Shown piece after piece: positions 1-8,445 of a stretch of 64,000 bases of DNA (the first letter of the stretch is position 1; each line of letters starts with the position of its first letter). The notes beneath the pieces are model-generated. The model was not told the DNA's origin. It saw only the letters and a list, made by a program, of their open reading frames with translations, and ran no database searches. A program made the position numbers and the translations under genes. Origin of the DNA: Flavobacterium gelidilacus DSM 15343 (lineage in GTDB: Bacteria > Bacteroidota > Bacteroidia > Flavobacteriales > Flavobacteriaceae). The DNA is taken from contig NZ_AUGN01000001.1 of assembly GCF_000422685.1 (NCBI RefSeq), forward strand, positions 529,162-593,161, given 5' to 3'.

Positions 1-480
1 AACTTCCATTCGAAGGGCTTCTGTAATTAATTCTAAAGCTCCTTTTGAGGATGAATAAACGCTTCTATAAGGCAATCCCATATAACCAGCTATTGAAGTT
101 ATATTAATAATTAAACCTTGTTTTTGAGTTCTCATTTGAGGCAAAACTGCTTTCATGACTTCTATTGGTCCAAATAAATTAGTTTCAAAATTATTCTTTA
201 TTTCTTCTAACGGAATTTCTTCTAATGGTCCAGTAATTCCAACACCTGCGTTATTAATTACAACATCAATTCTTTTAGTAACCGATAAAACTTCAGCAAT
301 TGCTGTTTTAATAGAATTCACATATCTAACATCTAAAGCAACTAAAGGAAAAATAGAATTTTCAATTTTTGAAGGATTTCGACTTGTACCATAAACTATA
401 AAGTCTTTATGATGAAGAAATTCTCCAATGGCTTTACCTATTCCAGATGAAGCTCCTGTAATAAAAACAACTTTTTGCAT
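1..480 (-). CDS. SDR family oxidoreductase (C-terminus cut by window edge)
   Basis: The reading frame is open from an ATG at 480 to the window edge, giving the first 160 residues. It shows the classical short-chain dehydrogenase signature: TGASSGIG at residues 8-15 for NAD(P) binding, an NNAG motif near residue 76, and a YSSSKG catalytic Tyr/Lys motif near residue 142. It therefore has a Rossmann fold and the SDR active site. The substrate cannot be told from the sequence. The C-terminal substrate loop lies outside the window. Confidence 0.9.
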   Translation of the reverse strand, partial: MQKVVFITGASSGIGKAIGEFLHHKDFIVYGTSRNPSKIENSIFPLVALDVRYVNSIKTAIAEVLSVTKRIDVVINNAGVGITGPLEEIPLEEIKNNFETNLFGPIEVMKAVLPQMRTQKQGLIINITSIAGYMGLPYRSVYSSSKGALELITEALRMEV

Positions 481-670
481 TATTATTTATTCAAAATTTA
501 GAGTTGCAAAGTTAATTAAAAAGTTGAGTTAATTTTAAAGGAACTTTAACATCCAATTAAATAAAGGTTTATACTTTTACAGAGTAATTATACTAAATAA
601 AAAAATCTTCCGGTTTGGAAGATAATTTGAATTTTTTATGAGAATCTGAAACAAGTTCAGATTAAAAAAA

Positions 671-765
671 TGGCAAGCGACCTACATCGCACCGCTACAA
701 CCGCTTACCCTTGCTGCGTTCCCACCCTGGGGGATTCTGCAGGAGCTGGTCGTGTAGGACTTGCC
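671..765 (-). ncRNA. ffs: Signal recognition particle RNA (small bacterial 4.5S type)
   Basis: Read on the minus strand, the segment carries the conserved SRP Alu-less hairpin with the GGGAACGCAGCAAGGGUA apical region that binds Ffh. The two ends pair (GGCAAG with CTTGCC, then CCTAC with GTAGG), closing a single long hairpin of about 95 nt as expected for the short bacterial form. A consensus promoter lies just upstream. The 66-codon open frame across it (682-882) is not credible. The ends are estimated from the base pairing and the promoter position. Confidence 0.88.
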
Positions 766-769
766 GTTG

Positions 770-799
770 CAAATATACAATCTTTTTGTATTTTTGCAA
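770..799 (-). promoter_or_regulatory. Bacteroidetes-type promoter of the SRP RNA
   Basis: On the minus strand a TTG (-33 core, CTTG) is followed by exactly 19 bases and then TATATTTG, a full match to TAnnTTTG. The RNA start would fall about 5 bases downstream, at the first paired base of the SRP hairpin. Confidence 0.75.
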
Positions 800-803
800 G
801 TCA

Positions 804-834
804 TTTGTAGGTTAAAAAAAACGTTGTATATTCG
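804..834 (+). promoter_or_regulatory. Bacteroidetes-type promoter of the glutaminyl cyclase gene
   Basis: TTTG at 804-807, a 19-base spacer, then TATATTCG at 827-834 (one mismatch to TAnnTTTG), 20 bases before the chosen ATG. It is back to back with, and interleaved among, the SRP RNA promoter. Confidence 0.6.
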
Positions 835-853
835 ATTTTTAAAAAAAATAATT

Positions 854-1912
854 ATGTTTAAATATAAGGTATTCTCTTTCATAGGTTTAACTATTCTGTC
901 TATCTCATGTGGAGGAGATAAAAATGATGAAAAAAATATTTTTTCTATAGATACATCCGCAATGATGCAAGCCTATAATCCATCTCAAAGTGTAGATTTA
1001 GCTTTAAAGAACGAAAAAAATAAAGATATTGACTCAGTCATTTACTATATGAATGATAAAAACATTGGAAAATCATTAAAAAATAAAAAAATACACTTTT
1101 CACTAGAAAATCAAAAATTAGGATATACTCATGTAAAAGCTTTAATCTATTTTGAAGGTAAAAATGTAGAAACAGAAACCAATTTTATTATCTATGCAAA
1201 AGATGCTCCTGAATTATTAAATTATAAAATTGTAAATACTTTTAATCATGATGGAAATTCTTATACGCAAGGTTATGAATTTTATGAAGGTAATTTAATT
1301 GAAGGAAGCGGTCAATACGGAAAATCCTCTTTAAGAAAAACCGATTATAAGACAGGGAATGTACTAGAAAAAATAGATATTGATAAACAGTATTTTGGTG
1401 AAGGTGTTACCGTTTTAAAGGATAAAATTTATCAATTGACATGGAATGAAAATAAAGCCTTTGTTTATGACGCTAAAACCTTTAAACTTGAAAAATCTAT
1501 TCCTTATTTCAGAAAAGATTTATCAGGATGGGGATTGACAAATGATGGTACAAATTTATATATGAGTGATGGTTCTGAGAAAATATACATTATAAATCCA
1601 GAAACGTTTGAAATGATAGATTATATAAATGTATACACAAATGCTAACAAAATAGATTCTATTAATGAAATGGAATGGATTGATGGAAAAATTTGGGCAA
1701 ATATCTACGAAAAAGATATGGTCATCAAGATCGATCCAAAAACAGGTGCAATTGAGAAAATTCTCAACTTAAGTGATTTAAAAACGAAAATAACAAAGAC
1801 CTTGAAACAAGGAGAAGTTTTAAATGGAATTGCTTATAATCCTCAAACAAAAACAATACTCGTTACTGGCAAAAATTGGGATAAGTCGTTTGAAATTTCT
1901 GTAGAAAAATAA
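854..1912 (+). CDS. Glutaminyl-peptide cyclotransferase, lipoprotein
   Basis: A 352-residue protein starting MFKYKVFSF. A longer open frame exists upstream (from 761) but it runs into the SRP RNA and promoter, so the ATG at 854 is preferred. The N-terminus is a lipoprotein signal with lipobox LSISC (Cys19). The C-terminal two thirds match the glutamine cyclotransferase family (beta-propeller type, PF05096), with segments such as YTQGYEFYEG, the repeated strand pattern, and NEMEWIDGKIWANIY. Members convert N-terminal glutamine of peptides to pyroglutamate; here it would act as an envelope-anchored enzyme. The first about 120 residues look like an extra beta domain. It is monocistronic, with a terminator at its stop codon. 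Confidence 0.82.
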   Translation: MFKYKVFSFIGLTILSISCGGDKNDEKNIFSIDTSAMMQAYNPSQSVDLALKNEKNKDIDSVIYYMNDKNIGKSLKNKKIHFSLENQKLGYTHVKALIYFEGKNVETETNFIIYAKDAPELLNYKIVNTFNHDGNSYTQGYEFYEGNLIEGSGQYGKSSLRKTDYKTGNVLEKIDIDKQYFGEGVTVLKDKIYQLTWNENKAFVYDAKTFKLEKSIPYFRKDLSGWGLTNDGTNLYMSDGSEKIYIINPETFEMIDYINVYTNANKIDSINEMEWIDGKIWANIYEKDMVIKIDPKTGAIEKILNLSDLKTKITKTLKQGEVLNGIAYNPQTKTILVTGKNWDKSFEISVEK

Positions 1913-1946
1913 AAAAGAGAGAAGCAATTTAATACTTCTCTCTTTT
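1913..1946. terminator. Bidirectional hairpin terminator
   Basis: A perfect 12-bp stem (AAAAGAGAGAAG with CTTCTCTCTTTT) and a 10-base loop directly after the stop codon of the cyclotransferase. Its A- and T-ends let it work for the convergent gene ending at 1950 as well. Confidence 0.8.
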
Positions 1947-1949
1947 ATT

Positions 1950-2438
1950 TTAAAAACTATACAAAAGTACTTTGCTTTTAGGAATTCCTTCTACTAATTT
2001 TGTATTCCATTTCTTAGCTATTCGCATTTCTTCTCCTATTATAAAGTTTTTATTATCTACTTTAAAAAATTCTAATACAATAGAATCTTTACTTGAGTTT
2101 AATTCAATAACAAATTCGAGTGCATTAATTCTATTAGATTCTTTATCCTCTTTAATAAAGCAGTATTTTATATCACTAATAGCAACTTTAGTTTTTAGAT
2201 TATAGTCAGCTGTGTTTCTTAAGAAATAAAGCATTTGATTATCATCACTAATTCCAATAATTGTATTATCAGTCCATGTATCGAATTCTATTACTTTCTT
2301 TTGATCTTCAGCAGCAAACTCATTTATTTTATTGACAAACTGTTGTCTTCTTTTAAGAATTCTTTTATTAACTATAACTATAGGAGCAATTAGAACTAAA
2401 AAGAAAATAGTCCCAATAATTGTATTTGGTATATCCAT
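1950..2438 (-). CDS. Hypothetical membrane-anchored protein
   Basis: 162 residues, family not recognised. Residues about 7-24 form one hydrophobic membrane segment, followed by a basic stretch (NKRILKRRQQ), so the rest should be cytosolic. The soluble part is mixed alpha/beta with a regular strand pattern (IIGISDDNQMLYFLR, VAISDIKYCFI) resembling small PH-like or beta-sandwich domains, but this is only an impression. No catalytic motif is visible. It is a single gene with its own terminator. Confidence 0.6.
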   Translation of the reverse strand: MDIPNTIIGTIFFLVLIAPIVIVNKRILKRRQQFVNKINEFAAEDQKKVIEFDTWTDNTIIGISDDNQMLYFLRNTADYNLKTKVAISDIKYCFIKEDKESNRINALEFVIELNSSKDSIVLEFFKVDNKNFIIGEEMRIAKKWNTKLVEGIPKSKVLLYSF

Positions 2439-2521
2439 TATTTTTTGATTTTATAAATTATTACATAGAAATAAGTCCATTTTTATAGAAAACAGACTAT
2501 AAAACGATAAAAAAAAATATA

Positions 2522-2902
2522 TTACCAAAAAAAATGAAAGGGGAAAATGATTTGAATTGCCGAAAACGAAACTTCTTTTTTGTCACAAAATGTCCATAGT
2601 AATTGAACTTTATTTGTAAAATATTGTTCCTTTTTTGACAAAGAGTTACAAAGAAACTTAGCCAATAACTTTTTATTAGCTAATGAAGAATCAAATGTTA
2701 AATTGGAATTTAAAAACTGATAATGTATTTCATTTGATATACCAAACGATTGAAAACCAGATTCATTTGTAGTAATAGAAGCTTGTTTTTTATAGGAAGT
2801 TTTTTCAACAGAATTGAAATTAATACTAGTTGATGCTTCCATTTTTTGAGAGAAAAATGAAAGTAAAACAAGGACTAATATTAATTTTAAACCTTTATAC
2901 AT
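2522..2902 (-). CDS. Hypothetical secreted protein
   Basis: The open frame can be extended to a TTG at 2923, but the ATG at 2902 (MYKGLKLILVL) gives a good signal peptide ending near QKMEAS and is preferred, for 126 residues. The mature part is short, rich in Ser, Asn and Lys, with two Cys near the C-terminus (FLCNSL, LWTFCDKK). Not recognised as a known family; probably an accessory exported protein. Gene reality is moderately likely because of the clean signal sequence. Confidence 0.5.
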   Translation of the reverse strand: MYKGLKLILVLVLLSFFSQKMEASTSINFNSVEKTSYKKQASITTNESGFQSFGISNEIHYQFLNSNLTFDSSLANKKLLAKFLCNSLSKKEQYFTNKVQLLWTFCDKKEVSFSAIQIIFPFHFFW

Positions 2903-2973
2903 TATCGTATTTAATGCAAACAAAATTATTTAAAGAAATAATAGAAACTTCAAATAAAATGTTAATTTTTTAA

Positions 2974-3495
2974 TTAGGCTGATTGATTTCTTAAACTCTT
3001 TTTCATTTTATAATGCGCTTTTGTGCTAATGTATAATGTTTTATTTAAATCTGTAAAAACAGCACCATTTTTATCGGTAATTATTAAATTTTTAGTATAA
3101 TTAAATTCCTGATTTAAAGCAACTTGCCTTATAATAGTATCAATTTCTTCTTTAGAGAATTCAAAAACAACATATGCATTTTCATAAGCTGGTTTTTTAA
3201 ATCTAATTTCTGAAGATTTATCCCAAACTACGTAGTCATTTCCTAAAATATGCATTAATTGAATCATATAAATTGGATCTGTTGCAGAAAACAAACTTCC
3301 TCCAAACATTGATCCTACATAATTACGGTTTTTATAACTTAATTTTATTTTAACTTTAACCAAAAACAAATCATCTGAAACAAAAGTAATTTTACCACAA
3401 CTCCTTTTATACATTGGAGACAAGTTAAACATGGTTTTAAATAAAGTCGCTTGTTTAAAGAATTTATTTAGAAATACATAAATCTTATCGTACAT
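2974..3495 (-). CDS. DUF4442 hotdog-fold thioesterase-like protein
   Basis: 173 residues matching the DUF4442 family, which has the hotdog fold of acyl-CoA thioesterases. The fold core is visible as YVGSMFGGSLFSATDPIYM (the central helix with its preceding Asn/Gly-rich loop) and the strand EIRFKKPAYENAYVVFEF. The natural substrate of the family is unknown. It starts two bases after the stop codon of the nitronate monooxygenase gene, so the two are co-transcribed. Confidence 0.75.
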   Translation of the reverse strand: MYDKIYVFLNKFFKQATLFKTMFNLSPMYKRSCGKITFVSDDLFLVKVKIKLSYKNRNYVGSMFGGSLFSATDPIYMIQLMHILGNDYVVWDKSSEIRFKKPAYENAYVVFEFSKEEIDTIIRQVALNQEFNYTKNLIITDKNGAVFTDLNKTLYISTKAHYKMKKSLRNQSA

Positions 3496-3496
3496 A

Positions 3497-4447
3497 TTAA
3501 TGTGTTAAATTAGCTACTATTTCTTTTAAAGGCAAAATAGCTTTTGTAGCTTCAATACTTGGTCCAGCTACCCAAACCGTTTTATATGTTGCTTGTGTTG
3601 CAGCTTTTTCAGTTGCTTTCATTCCGATATAAAAACGCACCATCTTTACCCATTTTTTTAGGCTTTTATTTTTGTTTAATAAACTTTCTAACCAAGTTTC
3701 TTTAGTTCCAATTTTTTGAACATAAGGTGTATTTATAACTGTACAAGGTGTACCTGAAATTCTTTGTGTCATTACGATATCTTTTGCACCATAATCTACA
3801 CACGCTTGTTTGTATTCATCAGAAACTCCAGCTTCATTTGAGGCAATAAAAGGACTTCCAACAGAAACTCCGATTGCACCATAACTTATCATTTTATCAA
3901 TATCTGCTTTACTACTAACTCCACCAGCCGAAATTACTGGTAAACTTGTATTTTCGTTTAATTCTCTTATCAATTCTTCTGGATTATGATTTCCTCTATG
4001 TCCACCAGCTTGATTGTTGACAGCAATTAACGCATCACCTCCTAAACTTTCTACTTTTTTAGAAAAAGATAAATCAGTGACATCACAAAAAACTTTTATT
4101 CCAACTTTATGTGCTTGGTTAATTGTTTCTTCTGGACTTCCTAAGGATGTTATTATAAAATCCACTCCTTCTTCACAAATAACTTGTAATTGATCTTTAT
4201 ATTTAGGATTTGATTTGTTTACAATTAAATTATATCCAAACGAACCACCTTCTACTTTTGCTGCTTTTAACTCTTGTATAGAAGCTCTCAATTCTTCTAA
4301 TGTTCTATAATTTAATGCTGGAATACAACCTGCTACTCCACTTTTCATGCCTTCAATAACCATTTTTGTATTAGAAACTAAAAACATTGGAGCAATTATT
4401 ATTGGATGTTTTATATTTAATAACGAAGTAAGAGTTTGCTTTTGCAT
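3497..4447 (-). CDS. Nitronate monooxygenase (NAD(P)H-dependent flavin oxidoreductase)
   Basis: 316 residues with the TIM-barrel signature of the 2-nitropropane dioxygenase/nitronate monooxygenase family. It starts with the flavin-binding strand HPIIIAPMF, has QAGGHRG with the conserved active-site His near residue 150, and phosphate-binding loops ISAGGVSS and GVSVGSPF. Members oxidise alkyl nitronates using FMN, although many homologues act on other substrates. It forms a two-gene operon with the DUF4442 gene and lies downstream of the proteorhodopsin terminator, so it is a separate unit. Confidence 0.85.
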   Translation of the reverse strand: MQKQTLTSLLNIKHPIIIAPMFLVSNTKMVIEGMKSGVAGCIPALNYRTLEELRASIQELKAAKVEGGSFGYNLIVNKSNPKYKDQLQVICEEGVDFIITSLGSPEETINQAHKVGIKVFCDVTDLSFSKKVESLGGDALIAVNNQAGGHRGNHNPEELIRELNENTSLPVISAGGVSSKADIDKMISYGAIGVSVGSPFIASNEAGVSDEYKQACVDYGAKDIVMTQRISGTPCTVINTPYVQKIGTKETWLESLLNKNKSLKKWVKMVRFYIGMKATEKAATQATYKTVWVAGPSIEATKAILPLKEIVANLTH

Positions 4448-4513
4448 TTTGTACTTATTTAATGAATATCAAATATACTAAAAGTTATTAGACATGCTAT
4501 GCATGCATACAAA

Positions 4514-4543
4514 AAAATCCGAATTATTTCTAATTCGGATTTT
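4514..4543 (-). terminator. Terminator of the proteorhodopsin gene
   Basis: A perfect 13-bp stem (AAAATCCGAATTA with TAATTCGGATTTT) around a 4-base loop. On the minus strand it is followed by a run of T, 23 bases after the rhodopsin stop codon. Confidence 0.85.
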
Positions 4544-4565
4544 ACAATAATTGTTTGTTTTGCTA

Positions 4566-5291
4566 TTAGTCTTTTTGTGATTTAACTGCTAATGAATAAA
4601 TCACTAAACCAAATCCGATTTTGTTAATTGCATCCGCAATGTTGTAAACTACATCGATGTTTCCTGAAGGAATCATAGAATTATACCATCCAGTTGTTCC
4701 CATCATGTATCCTAAAGGATAAATTGACCAACCTACAAGTACAAACCAGCATAAAATTTTGTGAGCCGCTAAAACATTTCCACCAGCAGCTTTTGCTAAT
4801 TTGGATGCTTCTCCTAACCAAATTTCATACACAATTGCAAAATAAGCAACTCCTGAAATGAATCCCCATAGTGCAGCACTGTCTGTGAATACTACTTCAC
4901 CAAAGTAACCTGTTACTAGCATAACAATAGAATATAGAACCATTTTCCATAATAAAGACTGTTTTGCTCCAGCTACTTTTAAAATTAAATAGAATTCTAA
5001 ACACATCAATGGCACAGTTAATACCCAGTCAACATATCTAAAGAATGTTGGTGACTCGCCAAATGCTGCCCAATAATCTCTCATGTAGAAATAGTGAACT
5101 GCTGCAATAAATGTGATTAATCCAGAAACTAAAACTGAGGTACGCCATTTTTTATCAAATTGATTTAATGATAAAAAGAAAAATGCAGATGCTGCCATCA
5201 TAGCCATACATCCGACAAAAAATGTAAATCCAACATAATCAGTTGGATTAAGTTTAGATACTAAACCCGAAATCATAATAAAGTTTGACAT
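4566..5291 (-). CDS. Proteorhodopsin, green-absorbing light-driven proton pump
   Basis: 241 residues and seven membrane helices. Key positions are all present: His66 (counterion partner, H75 of marine proteorhodopsin), Asp88 as proton acceptor in RYVDWVLTVPL, Thr92, Glu99 as proton donor, and Lys224 in NKIGFG for the retinal Schiff base. The D-T-E triad identifies an outward H+ pump rather than a sodium (NDQ) or chloride (NTQ) pump. Spectral tuning residue 105 corresponds to Met96, which in flavobacteria goes with green light. It is transcribed alone, divergently from blh, which supplies retinal. Confidence 0.96.
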   Translation of the reverse strand: MSNFIMISGLVSKLNPTDYVGFTFFVGCMAMMAASAFFFLSLNQFDKKWRTSVLVSGLITFIAAVHYFYMRDYWAAFGESPTFFRYVDWVLTVPLMCLEFYLILKVAGAKQSLLWKMVLYSIVMLVTGYFGEVVFTDSAALWGFISGVAYFAIVYEIWLGEASKLAKAAGGNVLAAHKILCWFVLVGWSIYPLGYMMGTTGWYNSMIPSGNIDVVYNIADAINKIGFGLVIYSLAVKSQKD

Positions 5292-5408
5292 AATTTATAA
5301 ATATTAAGGTTAAAACGTTAATTTGTTTAAACAAAGTTATAAAAGATTAAACAAATAAACAACTTTTGTTTAAAATTTTTTTAATATCTTTAAACAAAAT
5401 TTTAAAGA
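5292..5408. promoter_or_regulatory. Divergent proteorhodopsin/blh control region with repeated TTTAAACAAA boxes
   Basis: This 117-base spacer holds a perfect 14-bp palindrome TTTGTTTAAACAAA (5322-5335), a half-box GATTAAACAAA (5345-5355), and an inverted pair TTTTGTTTAAA (5364-5374) / TTTAAACAAAA (5389-5399). The boxes overlap both core promoters, which suggests one regulator controlling both genes. Which protein binds is not shown by the sequence. Confidence 0.55.
5332..5362 (-). promoter_or_regulatory. Proteorhodopsin promoter
   Basis: On the minus strand TTG (5362-5360), a 20-base spacer, then TAACTTTG (5339-5332), a full match to TAnnTTTG. The -7 box overlaps the 14-bp palindrome, as expected for an operator. 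Confidence 0.65.
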
Positions 5409-6305
5409 ATGTCAGTATTTAATAAGGTTATATTAATATTAAGTTTTTTTGGAATGTGGATTTCACATATCATTTCAGAGGATAATTTGATAGTTTTAGG
5501 CTATTTTTTAATTCTTTCCTTTGGAATATTTCATGGTGCAAATGATTTAGAACTTATTCAAAAGAATAATACGATTAATAATAAAGGTAATTCAAAAAAT
5601 AAAATACGCTTTTTAATTTCATATATAATAAGTGTACTTTTTTTTAGTGTTTGTTTTTATTTTTTCCCTTTAATAGGATTCATAATTTTTATGGTCATAA
5701 GTGCTTATCATTTTGGGGAGCAACATTTAAACTTTAAAGTTTACGATTCCCTTAACTTAAATATACTAGCATTTAGGTTTTTCTATGGATCATTAATATT
5801 ATCCATTTTACTATTTTTTCACAAAGAAGAAGTTTCTAAAATCATTTTAAACATTACAAGTTTTGAAGTAAAAAGTATTTTATTCAACTATATTCTAATA
5901 TTAACCATAGCCTTTACAATTCTTTTTTACTTTTTATCTAAAAATTATATGTCAAAAGATTTTTTTATCTTTTTTGAAGTTTTCTTATTAATAGTATTTT
6001 CATTAATATTTAAATTTTCTCCTCTTATTTGGGGATTCTCATTATATTTTATCTTATGGCACAGCATTCCTAGTATAAAAAGTCAGAGTGAGTTTATTTA
6101 TGGAGAATTTAGTTATTTAACATTCATTAAATATTTAAAATCGGGATTTTTAATTTGGCTTTTATCAATAGTAAGTTTTATTCTTTATTTCTACCTAATG
6201 AAAAATAATTCCATGCTGGAAACAATTTTGTTTTCATTTATAGCAGCCATTACTTTTCCGCATGTCTTTACAATTTTCAATATATTCCAAAAAAAAACCG
6301 AGTAA
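5409..6305 (+). CDS. blh: Brp/Blh family beta-carotene 15,15'-dioxygenase
   Basis: 298 residues, almost wholly hydrophobic, with about eight membrane helices. Conserved His-containing motifs of the Brp/Blh family are visible: FGIFHGANDLELI, SAYHFGEQH, LWHSIPS and TFPHVFTIF. These histidines bind the iron that cleaves beta-carotene into two retinal molecules. It sits head to head with proteorhodopsin, the usual partner. No carotenoid synthesis (crt) genes are in the window, so beta-carotene must come from elsewhere on the chromosome. Its stop codon lies inside the terminator hairpin. Confidence 0.92.
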   Translation: MSVFNKVILILSFFGMWISHIISEDNLIVLGYFLILSFGIFHGANDLELIQKNNTINNKGNSKNKIRFLISYIISVLFFSVCFYFFPLIGFIIFMVISAYHFGEQHLNFKVYDSLNLNILAFRFFYGSLILSILLFFHKEEVSKIILNITSFEVKSILFNYILILTIAFTILFYFLSKNYMSKDFFIFFEVFLLIVFSLIFKFSPLIWGFSLYFILWHSIPSIKSQSEFIYGEFSYLTFIKYLKSGFLIWLLSIVSFILYFYLMKNNSMLETILFSFIAAITFPHVFTIFNIFQKKTE

Positions 6306-6320
6306 TTACTTACTCGGTTT
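6295..6320. terminator. Bidirectional terminator between blh and dnaK
   Basis: A perfect 11-bp stem AAACCGAGTAA / TTACTCGGTTT with a 4-base loop. The left arm contains the last codons of blh. Confidence 0.8.
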
Positions 6321-6344
6321 AATTTTGAATTAATAATATTTAAA

Positions 6345-8234
6345 TTATTTATCTTCTTTTACTTCTTCGAATTCAACATCTTGAGTTTGATCACCAGATG
6401 CATCACCTTGTGGTTGTCCTTCTTGTTGACCTTCACCTTGAGCATACATTGCTTCAGTTGCTGTTTTCCAAGCTGCATTAATATTGTCTAAACCTTTATC
6501 AATAGCGGCTAAATCTTGAGATTCGTGAGCCATTCTTAATTCAGTTAAAGCAAATTCAATCGCAGTTTTATGGTCATCAGATAATTTCTCACCTAATTCT
6601 TTTAATTGCGTTTCTGTTTGGAAAATCATACTGTCAGCTTGATTAAGTTTCTCAACTCTTTCTTTTGCTTGTTTATCTGCATCAGCATTAGCTTCAGCAT
6701 CTTTTTTCATTCTTTCAATTTCTTCAGCTGTTAATCCAGAAGAAGCTTCGATACGAATATCGTGAGATTTTCCTGTTCCTTTATCAGTTGCAGACACTTT
6801 GATGATACCATTAGCATCAATATCAAAAGTAACTTCAATTTGAGGAACTCCTCTTGGTGCTGGTGGAATACCATCTAAGTTAAAACGTCCGATAGTTTTG
6901 TTATCAGCAGCCATAGTTCTTGCTCCTTGAAGAACATGTAGTTCAACTGTTGGTTGAGAATCTGCAGCCGTTGAGAATATTTGTGATTTTTTAGTTGGAA
7001 TTGTAGTATTAGACTCAATTAATGTAGTCATAACTCCACCCATTGTTTCAATTCCTAATGATAAAGGTGTAACGTCTAATAACAATACATCTTTTACATC
7101 ACCAGATAAAACTCCACCTTGAATAGCAGCTCCAATTGCGACTACTTCATCAGGGTTAACTCCTTTTGATGCTTTTTTACCGAAGAATTTTTCAACTTCG
7201 TCAGCAATTCTTGGCATACGAGTAGAACCTCCAACTAAAATTACTTGGTCAATATCAGATGTAGATAAACCTGCATCTTTTAATGCTTTAGCAACTGGCT
7301 CCATAGAACGTTTTACTAAAGAATCTGATAATTGCTCAAATTTAGCTCTTGTTAATTTTTTAACTAAGTGTTTTGGTCCTGTAGCAGTAGCTGTTACATA
7401 TGGCAAGTTGATTTCAGTTTCGGCACCAGATGATAATTCAATCTTAGCTTTTTCTGCAGCTTCTTTTATTCTTTGTAATGACATTGGGTCGTCACGTAAA
7501 TCGATTCCTTCTTCAGCTTTGAATTCATCAGCCAACCAGTCAATAATAACTTGGTCAAAATCATCTCCACCTAAGTGAGTATCTCCATTTGTAGATAATA
7601 CTTCAAATACACCATCTCCTAATTCAAGGATAGAAATATCAAATGTACCTCCACCTAAATCGTAAACAGCAATTTTTTGATCCGTACCTTTTTTATCTAA
7701 ACCATAAGCTAATGCTGCTGCAGTTGGCTCGTTGATAATACGCATTACTTTAAGACCTGCAATTTCACCAGCTTCTTTTGTAGCTTGACGTTGTGCATCA
7801 TTAAAGTAAGCAGGAACTGTAATAACTGCTTCAGTAACTGTTTGACCCAAATAGTCTTCAGCCGTTTTTTTCATTTTTTGAAGTGTCATTGCTGACAATT
7901 CTTGCGGTGTATAAAGTCTTCCGTCGATATCAACTCTTGGGGTGTCATTATCTCCTTTTACTACTTTGTAAGCCACATTCTTTGTTTCTTTAGCGCTTTC
8001 AGAAAATTTATTTCCCATAAAACGTTTGATAGATGCAATAGTTTTCGTTGGATTAGTCACTGCTTGTCTTTTTGCAGGATCTCCAACTTTAATTTCTCCA
8101 CCTTCAATAAACGCAATGATTGATGGCGTTGTTCTTTTTCCTTCTGCATTAGGAATTACTACTGGTTCGTTACCTTCCATTACAGAGACGCAAGAGTTAG
8201 TAGTTCCTAAATCGATTCCAATAATTTTACTCAT
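6345..8234 (-). CDS. dnaK: Molecular chaperone DnaK (Hsp70)
   Basis: 629 residues, full length. The N-terminal ATPase domain shows [17 protein letters not shown], the phosphate loop [14 protein letters not shown] and the adenosine loop [13 protein letters not shown]. The substrate-binding domain includes [15 protein letters not shown]. The tail is Gln/Gly-rich and ends in the conserved acidic DVEFEEV. It folds client proteins with DnaJ and GrpE. Neither partner is adjacent here. Confidence 0.98.
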   Translation of the reverse strand: MSKIIGIDLGTTNSCVSVMEGNEPVVIPNAEGKRTTPSIIAFIEGGEIKVGDPAKRQAVTNPTKTIASIKRFMGNKFSESAKETKNVAYKVVKGDNDTPRVDIDGRLYTPQELSAMTLQKMKKTAEDYLGQTVTEAVITVPAYFNDAQRQATKEAGEIAGLKVMRIINEPTAAALAYGLDKKGTDQKIAVYDLGGGTFDISILELGDGVFEVLSTNGDTHLGGDDFDQVIIDWLADEFKAEEGIDLRDDPMSLQRIKEAAEKAKIELSSGAETEINLPYVTATATGPKHLVKKLTRAKFEQLSDSLVKRSMEPVAKALKDAGLSTSDIDQVILVGGSTRMPRIADEVEKFFGKKASKGVNPDEVVAIGAAIQGGVLSGDVKDVLLLDVTPLSLGIETMGGVMTTLIESNTTIPTKKSQIFSTAADSQPTVELHVLQGARTMAADNKTIGRFNLDGIPPAPRGVPQIEVTFDIDANGIIKVSATDKGTGKSHDIRIEASSGLTAEEIERMKKDAEANADADKQAKERVEKLNQADSMIFQTETQLKELGEKLSDDHKTAIEFALTELRMAHESQDLAAIDKGLDNINAAWKTATEAMYAQGEGQQEGQPQGDASGDQTQDVEFEEVKEDK

Positions 8235-8282
8235 CTTATTTAATTTCTAATTAATTTATTTTTTTAAACTTGTTTACTACAA

Positions 8283-8355
8283 GTCAAGTATTATGCCAAC
8301 ACATTATTTATCAATAAATTGTCAGTTTTCGAGTAAATTATATGACAAGATGACA
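8283..8355 (-). promoter_or_regulatory. dnaK upstream region: -24/-12-like element and TGACA repeats
   Basis: On the minus strand the 17 bases TTGGCATAATACTTGAC (8299-8283) resemble a sigma-54 promoter (TGGCA-N5-TTG), although the usual GC of the -12 element is GA. Further upstream are an inverted pair TTGTCA (8319-8324) / TGACAA (8343-8348) and another TGACA (8351-8355). They may be heat-shock control sites; this is inference. Confidence 0.3.
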
Positions 8356-8445
8356 CTTTTTGATTTATGAATTAATAATAAAAATTGAAGGAAAATATAT
8401 TCATTAAAAGAAAAATACTACTTTTGAAACTTAACAAATTGATTT

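Noticed and set aside
155..394. Plus-strand 79-codon open frame
   Set aside because: It is the antisense shadow of the short-chain dehydrogenase gene, whose motifs are unmistakable on the minus strand.
682..882. Minus-strand 66-codon open frame
   Set aside because: It covers the SRP RNA and its promoter; the RNA structure and promoter explain the sequence better.
4495..4510. ATGCATGCAT alternating palindrome upstream of the nitronate monooxygenase
   Set aside because: Short, low-complexity and without partner sites; no reason to call it an operator.
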